A stretch of DNA of 64,000 nucleotides from Bacillus spongiae (GTDB taxonomy: Bacteria; Bacillota; Bacilli; Bacillales; Bacillaceae_K), in the NCBI RefSeq assembly GCF_037120725.1, contig NZ_JBBAXC010000007.1, positions 155,094 to 219,093 on the forward strand, written 5' to 3'. Positions 35,511 through 44,468 of this stretch are shown here, piece after piece. The position numbers and the translations under genes were made by a program. The notes under the pieces were generated by a model. The model had not been told where the DNA came from and made no database searches. It saw nothing but the letters and a program-made list of their open reading frames with translations. Every line of letters starts with the position of its first letter. Within the stretch, counting starts at the first letter, position 1.

Positions 35511-36188
35511 ATGGAAATAGTGAAAATAAATCAACTATCTAAAATATATGGAAAAGATGAAACGAGCGTGAAGGCACTTGATAATGTGTCGTTTTCAATA
35601 AAAAAAGGAGAATTTGTGGCAATAATCGGCCCGTCGGGTTCGGGGAAATCTACGCTTATGCATATGCTAGGCGGCGTAGATCGACCAACGAGTGGAACTG
35701 TAAAAATAAATGATACTGACATATACGACCTAAATGAAACACAGCTAGCTATCTTTAGACGTAGACAAATCGGGTTAATTTATCAGTTTTATAATTTAAT
35801 TCCAACTTTAACAGTAGAAGAAAATATGACACTACCGTTGTTACTTGATGGCCATAAAGTGGATCAACAACGACTTTCTGACATTGTCACAACGTTAAAT
35901 TTACAAAAACGATTACACCATCTACCAAACCAACTGTCAGGAGGCCAACAGCAACGTGTGTCAATTGGAAGGGCATTGATTAGTCAGCCTGCTTTAATGC
36001 TTGCGGATGAACCGACAGGGAATCTTGATAGTAAAAATAGTCGAGAAATTATGGACTTATTATTGGCGTTTAATAAATCCTATCAACAGACGTTAGTGTT
36101 GATTACCCATGATGAACGGATTGCGCTTCAAGCAGATCGAATTATTACCATTGAAGACGGAAAAATAGCTAAAGATGAGGAGGTTTGA
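35511..36188 (+). CDS. ABC transporter ATP-binding protein, module 2
   Basis: A 225-residue ATPase nearly identical to that of module 1, with the same Walker A, LSGGQQQR and LADEPTGNLD motifs. A GGAGG site precedes the ATG. It is followed directly by its own permease gene. Because the nucleotide-binding subunits are so alike, cross-pairing between the two modules is possible. Confidence 0.94.
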   Translation: MEIVKINQLSKIYGKDETSVKALDNVSFSIKKGEFVAIIGPSGSGKSTLMHMLGGVDRPTSGTVKINDTDIYDLNETQLAIFRRRQIGLIYQFYNLIPTLTVEENMTLPLLLDGHKVDQQRLSDIVTTLNLQKRLHHLPNQLSGGQQQRVSIGRALISQPALMLADEPTGNLDSKNSREIMDLLLAFNKSYQQTLVLITHDERIALQADRIITIEDGKIAKDEEV

Positions 36189-36190
36189 TT

Positions 36191-38734
36191 ATGCATATTA
36201 TTAATAAGCTGACTGTCAGGCATTTAAAAGAAAATAAAAAACGAACGCTCGTGACGATGGTTGGTGTTGTGATAGCGGTTGCTATGCTGACAGCGGTTGC
36301 CACAATCGGATTTTCCTTTATCGATTTAGCTAAAAGGCAATCCATCATAAACAATGGAGAATGGCATGTGCAGTATGAGAATGTCAATAAAGCACAACTT
36401 GGAGGAATCTTAAACGATGATAATACAGAATCTGTCGTCATTTCAAGAGATGTAGGCTATGCTTCACTACAAAACAGTCAGAATAAAAAGAAGCCCTACT
36501 TGTTTATAACAGAGTACAATTCTGAGGAATTTGAAAAATTTCCAATCGAATTAAGTGAAGGGAGATTACCACAATCACCAAATGAAGTCGTTTTATCAGA
36601 GGAAATAGCAGAAAACGGTAAGGTAGAGTATATAATCGGAGATACGTTGTCATTAGGGGTAGGTGACCGCGTAGTAAGCGGAACTAACAATGAGTATAAA
36701 CTACTTCAAAGCAGCCCATTTGGAAATGAACCAGAAGATTTAAAAACCAAAACAACTAGTGAGTATACAGTTGTTGGCTTTATTAAGCGTCCCACATGGG
36801 AACCATCAAGTGCACCAGGCTATACGATAATTTCTTATATTGACGAAGGGCTGATTAAGGAGAATGATATCGTTACTGCATCTGTTTTAGTAAAGGAAGT
36901 AGACAAGTCAATCTACGGCAATGCAAATGCTTTAGCTGAAAAAAACAACATTGAAGTCCTTAATTTTAATAATTCGTTGCTTCGTTTTTATGGTGTGACA
37001 GATGATGCAGCCCTACAGTTATCGGTACTATTAGTTATTGTCATTATGATCGGTGTCATTATGATTGGGTCCATTGCTCTTATATATAATGCTTTTGCTA
37101 TTTCTGTCTCGGAGCGTACACGTCATTTAGGGATGCTTTCAAGTGTAGGAGCAACGAAACGGCAGAAACGAAATTCAGTCTTATTCGAAGGAGCATTGAT
37201 TGGCATAATAAGTATTCCAATTGGTCTTATTAGTGGGCTAATAGGTATAGGCATTACCTTTTATTTTATCAATTCTATAATTAGCGATATATCTGAGTTT
37301 TCCGAGCAGCTAACGGTGGTTGTTACACCTCTTTCGATTTTTGTTGCCCTAGCCGTATCGGTGTTAACCATTTTTATTTCTACGTATATTCCTGCTAAAA
37401 AGGCATCAAGGATTTCAGCCATAGATGCTATTCGACAAGCGTCCGATGTAAAATTGTCAGGAAAAGCGGTTAAAACATCAAAACTTATTCGAAAGCTTTT
37501 TGGATTTGAAGCGGAAATAGGCTTAAAAAACTTAAAAAGAAATAAGCGAAAGTACCGTGCCACAATATTTTCACTTGTTATTAGCATCGTTCTCTTTTTA
37601 ACGGTTTCGTTCTTCAATGATGATTTAAAGAAATCATTGGGAGGACAAGGCATAGATTATGATATTAGACTTGAATATTACGAAGAAAATGATTCCTATA
37701 TTCAAAAGGTTGATGCAATGAACGAAGTAACGGAATATTCAGAGCTTCAAAGGATCTATGGAAGTGCCTCTATTGATATTAGTAAAGTTCCAAATGAGAT
37801 ACTAGAAGCGAGCAGTGGCAATACTTCTAAACAGTTCAACTACAGTTTAAATGTAATTGCTTTAGACGATAAAGACTTGATGGAATATGCAAATGACGTA
37901 GGGGCTAATTATGAAGGGCTACAAAGCACCGATCGTGTATCAGGGATTATCATTAATAGTAGTGTAGGTGAGATTGATGAGAAGCAAGTTCAATCCAAAA
38001 CAATGAATGCAGAAGCTGGAGATCGTTTCTCCATTAAAATGGGAGGAGAAAATAGTCCGTCTACGGAAATCACAATTGCTGCCTTGACAGACCAATTACC
38101 TCTTGGCGTAAACTTTAGCAGTATGGGTGAGTTACAGGTGATTGTATCGAAAGCTTCATTCAATGAACTATATAATATGCACGGAGAAACTATATTTAAA
38201 AAACATGAACTTTTCTTAAAAAGTAAGGAGCCAATGGCAACTCAATACGAACTGGAACCATTTATTGAGTCAAGTACGATGTTAAATAATGTATACGAAG
38301 AAAGAGTGAGGGCAGAGCAGCTTCAATTAATCCTATCGATTTTCACGTATGGCTTTATCGTATTAATTACTTTAATTTCAGTAACAAATATTCTTAATAC
38401 GATATCGACAAGCGTTTCCTTGCGAAAACGGGAGTTTGCGATGTTAAAATCTGTTGGAATAAGCCCGAAAGGCTTTAATAAAATGATCCAATATGAAAGC
38501 ATCTTTTATGGACTAAAGGCATTGTTGTATGGAATTCCGATTAGCATTCTTTTCATGTATCTTATTCATTTATCTTGGATGAATAAATTTGTCTTTGAAT
38601 TTGAAATTCCATTCACTAGAATACTATTCGTCATTGCTGTTGTTCTCATCATTGTCACGGCGCTTATGCGATATTCTAGCGCGAAAATTAAAAAAGAAAA
38701 TATTATTGAAGCGTTAAAGCAGGAGAATATTTAA
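36191..38734 (+). CDS. FtsX-type ABC transporter permease, module 2
   Basis: An 847-residue permease with the same layout as module 1: one helix, extracellular domain, three helices, linker, helix, second extracellular domain, three helices. The cytoplasmic linker (EIGLKNLKRNKRKY) and C-terminal helices match module 1 closely, whereas the second extracellular domain (about residues 490-710) is visibly diverged. ATG 36191 is chosen because GGAGG precedes it and the product then starts like module 1. The divergence suggests different ligands. Confidence 0.9.
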   Translation: MHIINKLTVRHLKENKKRTLVTMVGVVIAVAMLTAVATIGFSFIDLAKRQSIINNGEWHVQYENVNKAQLGGILNDDNTESVVISRDVGYASLQNSQNKKKPYLFITEYNSEEFEKFPIELSEGRLPQSPNEVVLSEEIAENGKVEYIIGDTLSLGVGDRVVSGTNNEYKLLQSSPFGNEPEDLKTKTTSEYTVVGFIKRPTWEPSSAPGYTIISYIDEGLIKENDIVTASVLVKEVDKSIYGNANALAEKNNIEVLNFNNSLLRFYGVTDDAALQLSVLLVIVIMIGVIMIGSIALIYNAFAISVSERTRHLGMLSSVGATKRQKRNSVLFEGALIGIISIPIGLISGLIGIGITFYFINSIISDISEFSEQLTVVVTPLSIFVALAVSVLTIFISTYIPAKKASRISAIDAIRQASDVKLSGKAVKTSKLIRKLFGFEAEIGLKNLKRNKRKYRATIFSLVISIVLFLTVSFFNDDLKKSLGGQGIDYDIRLEYYEENDSYIQKVDAMNEVTEYSELQRIYGSASIDISKVPNEILEASSGNTSKQFNYSLNVIALDDKDLMEYANDVGANYEGLQSTDRVSGIIINSSVGEIDEKQVQSKTMNAEAGDRFSIKMGGENSPSTEITIAALTDQLPLGVNFSSMGELQVIVSKASFNELYNMHGETIFKKHELFLKSKEPMATQYELEPFIESSTMLNNVYEERVRAEQLQLILSIFTYGFIVLITLISVTNILNTISTSVSLRKREFAMLKSVGISPKGFNKMIQYESIFYGLKALLYGIPISILFMYLIHLSWMNKFVFEFEIPFTRILFVIAVVLIIVTALMRYSSAKIKKENIIEALKQENI

Positions 38735-38800
38735 TAAAAACTATTAGCAAGTAAAAGTTTATGTTCAAGTATTTTAGAGAAGCTATACGATTGTATGGGA

Positions 38801-38835
38801 AAAGCCGATGATTCCTTAGGAATCATCGGCTTTTT
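38801..38835 (+). terminator. Terminator after ABC module 2
   Basis: A 15-bp perfect stem (AAAGCCGATGATTCC) with a 3-nt loop followed by T residues. Confidence 0.95.
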
Positions 38836-38853
38836 CTAAATGCTTGGGCGCTA

Positions 38854-38979
38854 TTAGTAAAGGAACGCAGCTCCGACAATGATTAACAAGATAAACAAGA
38901 CTACGATTAATACGAAGCTACTGCCAAGACCTCCACCGCCATAGCCGTATCCAGCATGACCGCCACAGAATCCACACAT
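38854..38979 (-). CDS. YjcZ family sporulation protein
   Basis: A 41-residue peptide: a Gly/Tyr/Cys-rich start ([17 protein letters not shown]) and a single C-terminal hydrophobic segment with [20 protein letters not shown]. This is the YjcZ/SscA-type family of small spore-assembly peptides. AAGGTGGGTG precedes the ATG. It is too short for ordinary gene finding. A second member lies at 43345. Confidence 0.9.
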   Translation of the reverse strand: MCGFCGGHAGYGYGGGGLGSSFVLIVVLFILLIIVGAAFLY

Positions 38980-39404
38980 ATAGTTCACCCACCTTCTTTT
39001 CGTATTAATAGTAGTATATGGTCGAATTATCTGAGAGGTGTGGACTAGTTATGGAAAACTAGGTCAAAAATAGAGAATATGGTCCATTATTTAAGAAGAA
39101 CGCCGTTGTAAAAGGTCCTGAGGTCGATGCTTGTTTCTGTGAGAGCTGTGGATATGTTTTTTCTAAGAGTAAGATATCCCCAAAAATTTTTATGAATCTT
39201 ACGAGTGTTTTTTGAGCATTCTAGCTAGGTTTTTAGTGTATTGTTCATAATGAATTAGGCTGTGTTTTGCAGAAAGAATGCACTCCATTTAGAGTGCATT
39301 TTGTTAAATATGCTTAATTCAAATTCTCCAAGTCTAGTTTTTTTGATGATATTCTGAACAAAATCTATAATTTTCAATAGAACTAACGCCAGTAGGGTAC
39401 TTTT
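38980..39404. other. Intergenic region with a short hairpin
   Basis: AATGCACTC (39277-39285) and GAGTGCATT (39292-39300) form a 9-bp stem. It may terminate the SdpI-like gene on the minus strand, although the T-run there is poor. Nothing else is apparent. Confidence 0.45.
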
Positions 39405-40001
39405 TTAATGTGTTTTATATGCTCTAAATGAACGATATATGGATATAAGTAATGTACACGAAAGAATGGTAAAGAATCCAATGAGTATAAGCTGTTCCGG
39501 AAGAAACACACAAAGTAACATTAATATCCCTCCAATAAAGAATGGGAAAGAAAAAGGGCGTAGTACAATGTTCCAAACTTGATGCGTTGATTTAGTCAAT
39601 TGTGAGGAGGATGGAAGCAATTCTAGTTGAAATCTAGGTAGGGTGTTAGCTGTGGTGATAAATACGATACCTACGCTTAGTGGAACAAGCAGGATTAGAT
39701 TAATTTCAATACCCATTACTAACAAAATCAAACCTAAATGGAGTGCGGTTAGTACTAGTGATAATGATAAAAAAATACTTTCAATTCCCTTTTGAAATCG
39801 AAGATAATCCTCTTGTGGTTTAATTAGTTTCGGAAGTAAGAACAGATTACTGTTTACAATGACCAGTGTAAAAGGAATACTAAATAAAAATACTTCCAGT
39901 GAGCCGTAGCTTGTTCGTTCAACTGAATTTGTAGCAAATACATAAATACTTACGCCAAGAGAAATAAGTGTTAAAAGACTTATACATATTTTTTTAATCA
40001 T
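39405..40001 (-). CDS. SdpI-like membrane protein
   Basis: A 198-residue protein with about six membrane helices. The C-terminal part (TTANTLPRFQLE, then THQVWNIVLRPFSFPFFIGG) follows the pattern of SdpI immunity/signalling proteins, with the variant THQVW in place of the usual VWRKTHR-type sequence. SdpI protects against the SDP toxin and titrates the SdpR repressor at the membrane. The start overlaps the regulator stop by four bases, the known sdpR-sdpI arrangement. The match is divergent, so SdpI-like is as far as I would go. Confidence 0.7.
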   Translation of the reverse strand: MIKKICISLLTLISLGVSIYVFATNSVERTSYGSLEVFLFSIPFTLVIVNSNLFLLPKLIKPQEDYLRFQKGIESIFLSLSLVLTALHLGLILLVMGIEINLILLVPLSVGIVFITTANTLPRFQLELLPSSSQLTKSTHQVWNIVLRPFSFPFFIGGILMLLCVFLPEQLILIGFFTILSCTLLISIYRSFRAYKTH

Positions 40002-40279
40002 TCATTTTCCTCCTTTTTGTCTGTATGAAATTGAATAATCCATTTCAATACTTCTTGAAATACAGTTGAATTTAAAGAATAATAAACATACTGTCCCCTT
40101 TTTTTCGCATATACTAAATCAGCATTCTTTAAGACAGATAAATGTTGAGATACACCTGCTTTACTCATTTCAAAATGATTCGCAATTTCTCCAGCAGTTA
40201 AATCTCCATTTCTTAACAAATCTAAAATCTTTCTTCTATTTTCATCAGATAAAGCTTTAAATAATTCATTGATGGCCAC
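39998..40279 (-). CDS. ArsR-family autorepressor, SdpR-like
   Basis: A 93-residue ArsR-type winged HTH regulator beginning MAINELFKALSDENRRKIL, with recognition helix region SKAGVSQHLSVLKNADLV and no metal-binding cysteines. SdpR of B. subtilis has the same form and represses sdpRI. A GTG start at 40279 is chosen because GGAGG lies eight bases before it; the ATG further upstream overlaps that GGAGG. A perfect palindrome stands upstream, as expected for an autorepressor. Confidence 0.88.
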   Translation of the reverse strand: MAINELFKALSDENRRKILDLLRNGDLTAGEIANHFEMSKAGVSQHLSVLKNADLVYAKKRGQYVYYSLNSTVFQEVLKWIIQFHTDKKEENE

Positions 40280-40302
40280 ATAATATTCCTCCATTACAAT
40301 AT

Positions 40303-40326
40303 TTAAGTAATTACTTAATTACTTAA
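40303..40326. promoter_or_regulatory. Palindromic operator of the SdpR-like regulator
   Basis: TTAAGTAATTACTTAA (40303-40318) is a perfect 16-bp palindrome, continued by another TTACTTAA. It lies 24 bp upstream of the regulator start and likely overlaps the promoter. Confidence 0.65.
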
Positions 40327-40483
40327 ATTATAACTGATTGGAATAAAGTGTCAATGGGTACGAGAAGTAGGTTTAAATAAGTATAAATCAAAATGCTTCT
40401 TCTCCTGAAGATTTAATGTTGGTTTTGTAAAACAATTGATTACTTTCACCAGAATGATAAATAATAATTTGGAACTGCTTCAC

Positions 40484-40520
40484 AAAAAAGGCGGTCCTGG
40501 CTAACAGGTCCACCTTTTTT
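40484..40520. terminator. Bidirectional terminator after the anti-sigma gene
   Basis: AAAAAAGGCGGTCCTG pairs with CAGGTCCACCTTTTTT with one wobble and one mismatch. It is A/T-flanked on both sides. Confidence 0.85.
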
Positions 40521-40521
40521 A

Positions 40522-41826
40522 TTATTTTATTTTTATTTTATCCTTTCCTTTAATCCATTTAGGGTAATAAGAAAGCTCAATCGTAATCGGGTTTTGAGAA
40601 CTAATTATTGCAGGCAGATTCATGCCTATTCTTCTTACGCCTTTTTCATAGGTACTCATTGATTGTGTGGAGTGTTCTAGTTCTTTCCCTTGTGCATCTA
40701 TCACTTTGCTGAAGATAAAGTAATTGAATTCCCTATTGGTTCGTAAGTCAAAAACAAGCTCACCGTTCTCCTTCCGAACATTGTTTAGATGACTGCCAGC
40801 AGGCTGTTTTAGGATTTCGAGCTTTTCTGTATCCACTACAACTGTTGCATTGTCCTTATCAATTGCTTGAGCATTGTTTAAGACAAGGTACAACTCTTTA
40901 GGTTCCTTAAAATAGTTACTTTGCAAATAGATTTCCTGTTTTGAATCTTTATTACCTGACCCTGTTACCCCATTAGAAATCTTCCCCCATACCTCATTGT
41001 TCTCATCCACAAGACGCAGGTCTTCCAGATGAAGAATCTGCCTTTTATTATTTGGATCCACCTCCAAATGAACAGCTGCTCTTATGGGATAGATAGTTAC
41101 CTTTTCAATATTTATCTTTTCTCCTTCTAACTCCAAAGATTGATTGACAGGGTATTCTTTTTTTTCTTTAAATTCATTAAGTGTAATCGGTAGAGAGTAT
41201 TGCCGACCTTTCACCTCTATATCTACCACATACTCCTTAGCTGTCAGAGGCACTTCAAAGAAATATTCAATCTCTCCACTGTATGAGTACTCCCCTTCAT
41301 CTGACCGATGGGGTTCTCCGTATGAACTAGATGCTTCATCAAGAGGGGTGCCGTTTTTAGCTTTCAAGTTCACTTTATCAATCCTAATATCTTTTATCTT
41401 TTTGTCTGATTCCAATGTATAAAAAAGAACGATTCCCATTTCATCGGATATGGCTCCATCGATTGTTACTTGCAAGCTGCCTTTTTTATCAGATACGCCA
41501 ATCTCCTGATAGTATTCATGTTCAACAGCAGCCATTCTTCCTTTATCATCCCTGATCAGCTCGACAATTTTTTCCATCCCAGGTATCCCGGAAATATAGC
41601 TTGCAAAAGCAGGTGAAACCCGAATCGTAGAAAAGAACCCTATGAGTAAAAGTGCTGCCGCAAGGAAGCTATAGAAACCTTTCTTTTTTCTAGTACGCTT
41701 TTTTTCTTCTGTTTTCGCTCGATTGAACCCTGCCGTGATCGCTTTATCCAGCGAATCGAGTGAAACAGGGGTGTTTTCTAAATCCTGTTTTAAATGATGT
41801 AGTTGTTCCTCTTCCCGTTTAAACAT
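40522..41826 (-). CDS. DUF4179-type anti-sigma factor
   Basis: A 434-residue single-pass protein. The cytoplasmic N-terminus (about 1-48) would bind the sigma factor, a membrane helix lies at about 50-68, and a long extracytoplasmic region follows with a DUF4179 domain (about 70-170) and beta-rich segments resembling DUF5643. It overlaps the sigma gene by eight bases, the usual sigma/anti-sigma arrangement. The signal is likely cell-envelope stress. GGAGGG precedes the ATG. Confidence 0.85.
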   Translation of the reverse strand: MFKREEEQLHHLKQDLENTPVSLDSLDKAITAGFNRAKTEEKKRTRKKKGFYSFLAAALLLIGFFSTIRVSPAFASYISGIPGMEKIVELIRDDKGRMAAVEHEYYQEIGVSDKKGSLQVTIDGAISDEMGIVLFYTLESDKKIKDIRIDKVNLKAKNGTPLDEASSSYGEPHRSDEGEYSYSGEIEYFFEVPLTAKEYVVDIEVKGRQYSLPITLNEFKEKKEYPVNQSLELEGEKINIEKVTIYPIRAAVHLEVDPNNKRQILHLEDLRLVDENNEVWGKISNGVTGSGNKDSKQEIYLQSNYFKEPKELYLVLNNAQAIDKDNATVVVDTEKLEILKQPAGSHLNNVRKENGELVFDLRTNREFNYFIFSKVIDAQGKELEHSTQSMSTYEKGVRRIGMNLPAIISSQNPITIELSYYPKWIKGKDKIKIK

Positions 41827-42340
41827 TGAGATTCCCTCCGTTCTCCTCGAGCTTCTCCCGTAGCGCTTTAAGCGCTTTGTTTAGCCACGTTTTCACCGTT
41901 CCTTCAGGGCATTGCATTGAATCGGCGATATCCCTTATTTTTAGGTCATGAAAATATTTTAAGGTCAGGATTTCTCGTGACCGTTCATCAAGGCTTAGCA
42001 TCGCGTCTTTTATTTCTAGGTTATTATGATTCTCTGAAACTCCTTGAGACTTTATAAGTTCATCATCAAACAGAACGTGCTTCTTCTTTTGTAGCTGATC
42101 ATTACAATAGTTGATCATAATCCGGATGAGCCATGTCTTAAAGTAATAAGGTTTTTTTACGTTCCGAATCCCCTTGTATGCACGATAGGTGACTTCCTGT
42201 ACAGCTTCTAAGGCTTCCTGATCGTTTCGTAAAAAAGAAAGTGCTGTTTTATATAAATCAATTTTAAACAGCTGGATGAGCTGTAAAAATGAATCGTCAT
42301 CGCCTTTAATCGCTTTACTGGCTAATTGTTCAATCTCCAA
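41819..42340 (-). CDS. ECF RNA polymerase sigma factor
   Basis: A 173-residue group IV sigma factor. Region 2 is at about 20-85 (AYKGIRNVKKPYYFKTWLIR) and region 4 at about 110-165 (LSLDERSREILTLKYFHDL and CPEGTVKTWLNKALKALR). Start is a TTG at 42340 with AGGAGG seven bases before it. It is coupled to the anti-sigma gene. Target promoters are unknown. Confidence 0.92.
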   Translation of the reverse strand: MEIEQLASKAIKGDDDSFLQLIQLFKIDLYKTALSFLRNDQEALEAVQEVTYRAYKGIRNVKKPYYFKTWLIRIMINYCNDQLQKKKHVLFDDELIKSQGVSENHNNLEIKDAMLSLDERSREILTLKYFHDLKIRDIADSMQCPEGTVKTWLNKALKALREKLEENGGNLNV

Positions 42341-43344
42341 ATCCTCGCCTCCTAACCTACCTATATATTAGACCGTAAAGGTTGGAAAAAGTTTTATTTT
42401 TTTAGAAAAATTTTATTGAGGCCTACAGGATGTAGGTCATGAAGGCATTGCGACAGGACGTCGCGAATTTAGCCTTCATTCCTTAATGCACCCAAGTTTA
42501 TACGTCGCTGAACGGGCAGTTCCGCATATCGGTGTTGTCCAGCTCCACTGCCCAGCGACTAGTAAACTTGCGCACTCCTCCTTTCGATAAGTCAACATCG
42601 ACTCGCTTTGCTCCTCGTGTTTCCTTTATCTCAAGGCCTACAGGAAGTAGGTCATGAAGGCGTTGCGACAGGACGTCGCGAATTTAGCCTTCGTTCCTTA
42701 ATGTTGTCTAGCTCCAGCGCCTAACGTCTAGTAAACTTGGTCACTCCTCCTTACGATAAGTCAACATCGAATTTCTTCGAAATTCGTGTTTCCTTTATCT
42801 CATGCGGAGTGGGTCAAGTTTATACGACGTTGATCAGGCGCTTTCGCTTTTCATGTATCAGGATTTCCTGCGTGCTTCGTCAAATGCCTGTCGCTGCTGA
42901 GCGACCCGACTCCGCTTAGGCCTACAGGAAGTAGGTCATGAAGGCGTTGCGACAGGACGTCGCGTATTTAGCCTTCGTTCCTTAATGCACCCAAGTTTAT
43001 ACGACGCTGAACGGCCGCCTCCGCTTTTCGGTGTTGTCCAGCTCCACTGCCCAGCGACTAGTAAACTTGCGCACTCCTCCTTACGATAAGTCAACATCGA
43101 CTCGCTTTGCTCCTCGTGTTTCCTTTATCTCAAGGCCTACAGGAAGTAGGTCATGAAGGCGTTGCGACAGGACGTCGCGAATTTAGCCTTCGTTCCTTAA
43201 TGCACCTCAAGTTTATACGTCGCTGAACGGGCAGTTCCGCATTTCTAATTCTAATTGGGTATTTTTCTTATTTTATGTATAAGCCCTTTCTTTTTTTGAG
43301 TTTCTTCATATTCTGTTAATAGGAAATGGGAAAGGGGTGATACT
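42341..43344. repeat. Cluster of four 70-bp structured repeats with interspersed sequence
   Basis: Near-identical 70-bp units lie at 42419-42488, 42634-42703, 42918-42987 and 43133-43202, all in the same orientation. Each starts AGGCCTACAGGAAGTAGGTC and contains a nested hairpin: outer GAAGGC/GCCTTC, inner GCGAC/GTCGC. A second module between them (CGACTAGTAAACTTG, CACTCCTCC, GATAAGTCAACATCGA, GTGTTTCCTTTATCTCA) recurs in three copies. Unit pitches are about 215, 284 and 215 bp. No coding frame spans the units. This is a dispersed repeat family of the kind scattered in Bacillaceae genomes. Confidence 0.92.
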
Positions 43345-43440
43345 ATGGCTGGAGCAGGAGCAGGTTTTGCTCTAATTGTTGTCTTGTTTATCCTACTAAT
43401 CATTGTAGGAGCAGCATTCCTTGGAGGATACGGTTATTAA
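43345..43440 (+). CDS. YjcZ family sporulation protein
   Basis: A 31-residue peptide beginning MAGAGAGFALIVV and ending GGYGY, with a single hydrophobic stretch ([17 protein letters not shown]) identical in pattern to that of the peptide at 38854. AAAGGGG precedes the ATG. It is a second copy of the same small spore-peptide type, likely expressed in late sporulation. Confidence 0.88.
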   Translation: MAGAGAGFALIVVLFILLIIVGAAFLGGYGY

Positions 43441-43580
43441 TTCCATAAAAAGTTAGTGGCAATGACTAAGCTAAGCCATTACTAATGGGAGGGGGCACAT
43501 TTCTGTTGTTAGAGCTGTGCCCTTTATTTTATGAGAGAAAAAATGTAAGAAAGTAAAAAAATTCGTTTTAAATAAAAAAC

Positions 43581-43615
43581 AAAAGAATGGAGATAAATGC
43601 TCCATTCTTTTGTTT
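43581..43615. terminator. Bidirectional terminator
   Basis: AAAAGAATGGAG pairs perfectly with CTCCATTCTTTT around a 7-nt loop. It separates the YjcZ gene (plus) from the gene at 43647 (minus). Confidence 0.9.
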
Positions 43616-43646
43616 ATGTTAGAGACTAACGAAAATTAAAACATCT

Positions 43647-44117
43647 CTATAGCTGAGTGAAACCTTCTTCTTCTAGATAGGAAGTTGCTTCTTCATATGT
43701 TGAAAACGTGGCATCTAAGTTCAAGCCAGCATATATATTCCACATTTCATCTTCGAAAATAAGAATGAGCGTGTGCTGATTTTCATCGACCCATTTTTCT
43801 TCTTTTTCTTCGCCAATGATTGCCGCTTCCACAGTTGATTTTGGTGAAAGGGAGGCAATTGATCTTTCAATTATGGTTGTAAGTTGTTCTTTGGTAAAGT
43901 CACGAATATTGACCATTCCCTTTGGTCCAAGTTCATAGCCGGAAAGTTCTCCAGCGTACACAAATCCATTTCCGTTAGGGTGTAAATGATAAACGACATT
44001 CTTTTTATCTGATTTACTTTCTTCATATTGAAAATTAATTCGTCCTAATGATACTTTTTTTTCTTTTAGTTGGGGAAAAGATGAAATGATGGTTAATTTT
44101 TCTTCAAAAGTAAGCAT
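43647..44117 (-). CDS. Conserved-looking hypothetical protein
   Basis: A 156-residue soluble acidic protein with no signal peptide, membrane helix or recognised motif. It begins MLTFEEKLTIISSFPQL, has beta-rich segments (NVVYHLHPNGNGFVYAGEL) and ends in an acidic helix with EEATSYLEEEGFTQL. GGAGG precedes the ATG and a terminator follows. It is a clean single gene, so it is real, but I cannot assign a function. Confidence 0.8.
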   Translation of the reverse strand: MLTFEEKLTIISSFPQLKEKKVSLGRINFQYEESKSDKKNVVYHLHPNGNGFVYAGELSGYELGPKGMVNIRDFTKEQLTTIIERSIASLSPKSTVEAAIIGEEKEEKWVDENQHTLILIFEDEMWNIYAGLNLDATFSTYEEATSYLEEEGFTQL

Positions 44118-44468
44118 AGATCCTCCATAGATTAAATAGTTGATTGGCTAAGTATATCATAGCCTATCCATATGCCAAAGAGGTGGTTCGTGTAATGTAT
44201 GGAGTAGTAAAATAAATGCCTGTTGAATAAAGGAATTTTTATGAAATGAACTTTTGCTCTTAAAATAATTATAGTAGTATTGTTGTAACTAAATCTTACC
44301 ATTTTAGACGAGATTAGATCTTAGAAATGAAGATGGAACAATAGAACAGTCTTTATACTGAGAAAATCCGTGAATGATGATGTTGTTTCAAAACGGCTAT
44401 TTTTATGTACTGAAGAGGAAATAAACAAACTCTATTCAAAATAATTTATATATTGGAGGGAATAGATT
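44118..44468. other. Intergenic region, nothing recognised
   Basis: About 350 AT-rich bases between divergent genes without a repeat, RNA structure or small gene that I can support. Confidence 0.4.

Noticed and set aside
42419..43202. Repeats considered as a CRISPR array
   Set aside because: Units are 70 bp with spacing of 145-215 bp and the intervening sequence is itself repeated. No cas genes are present.
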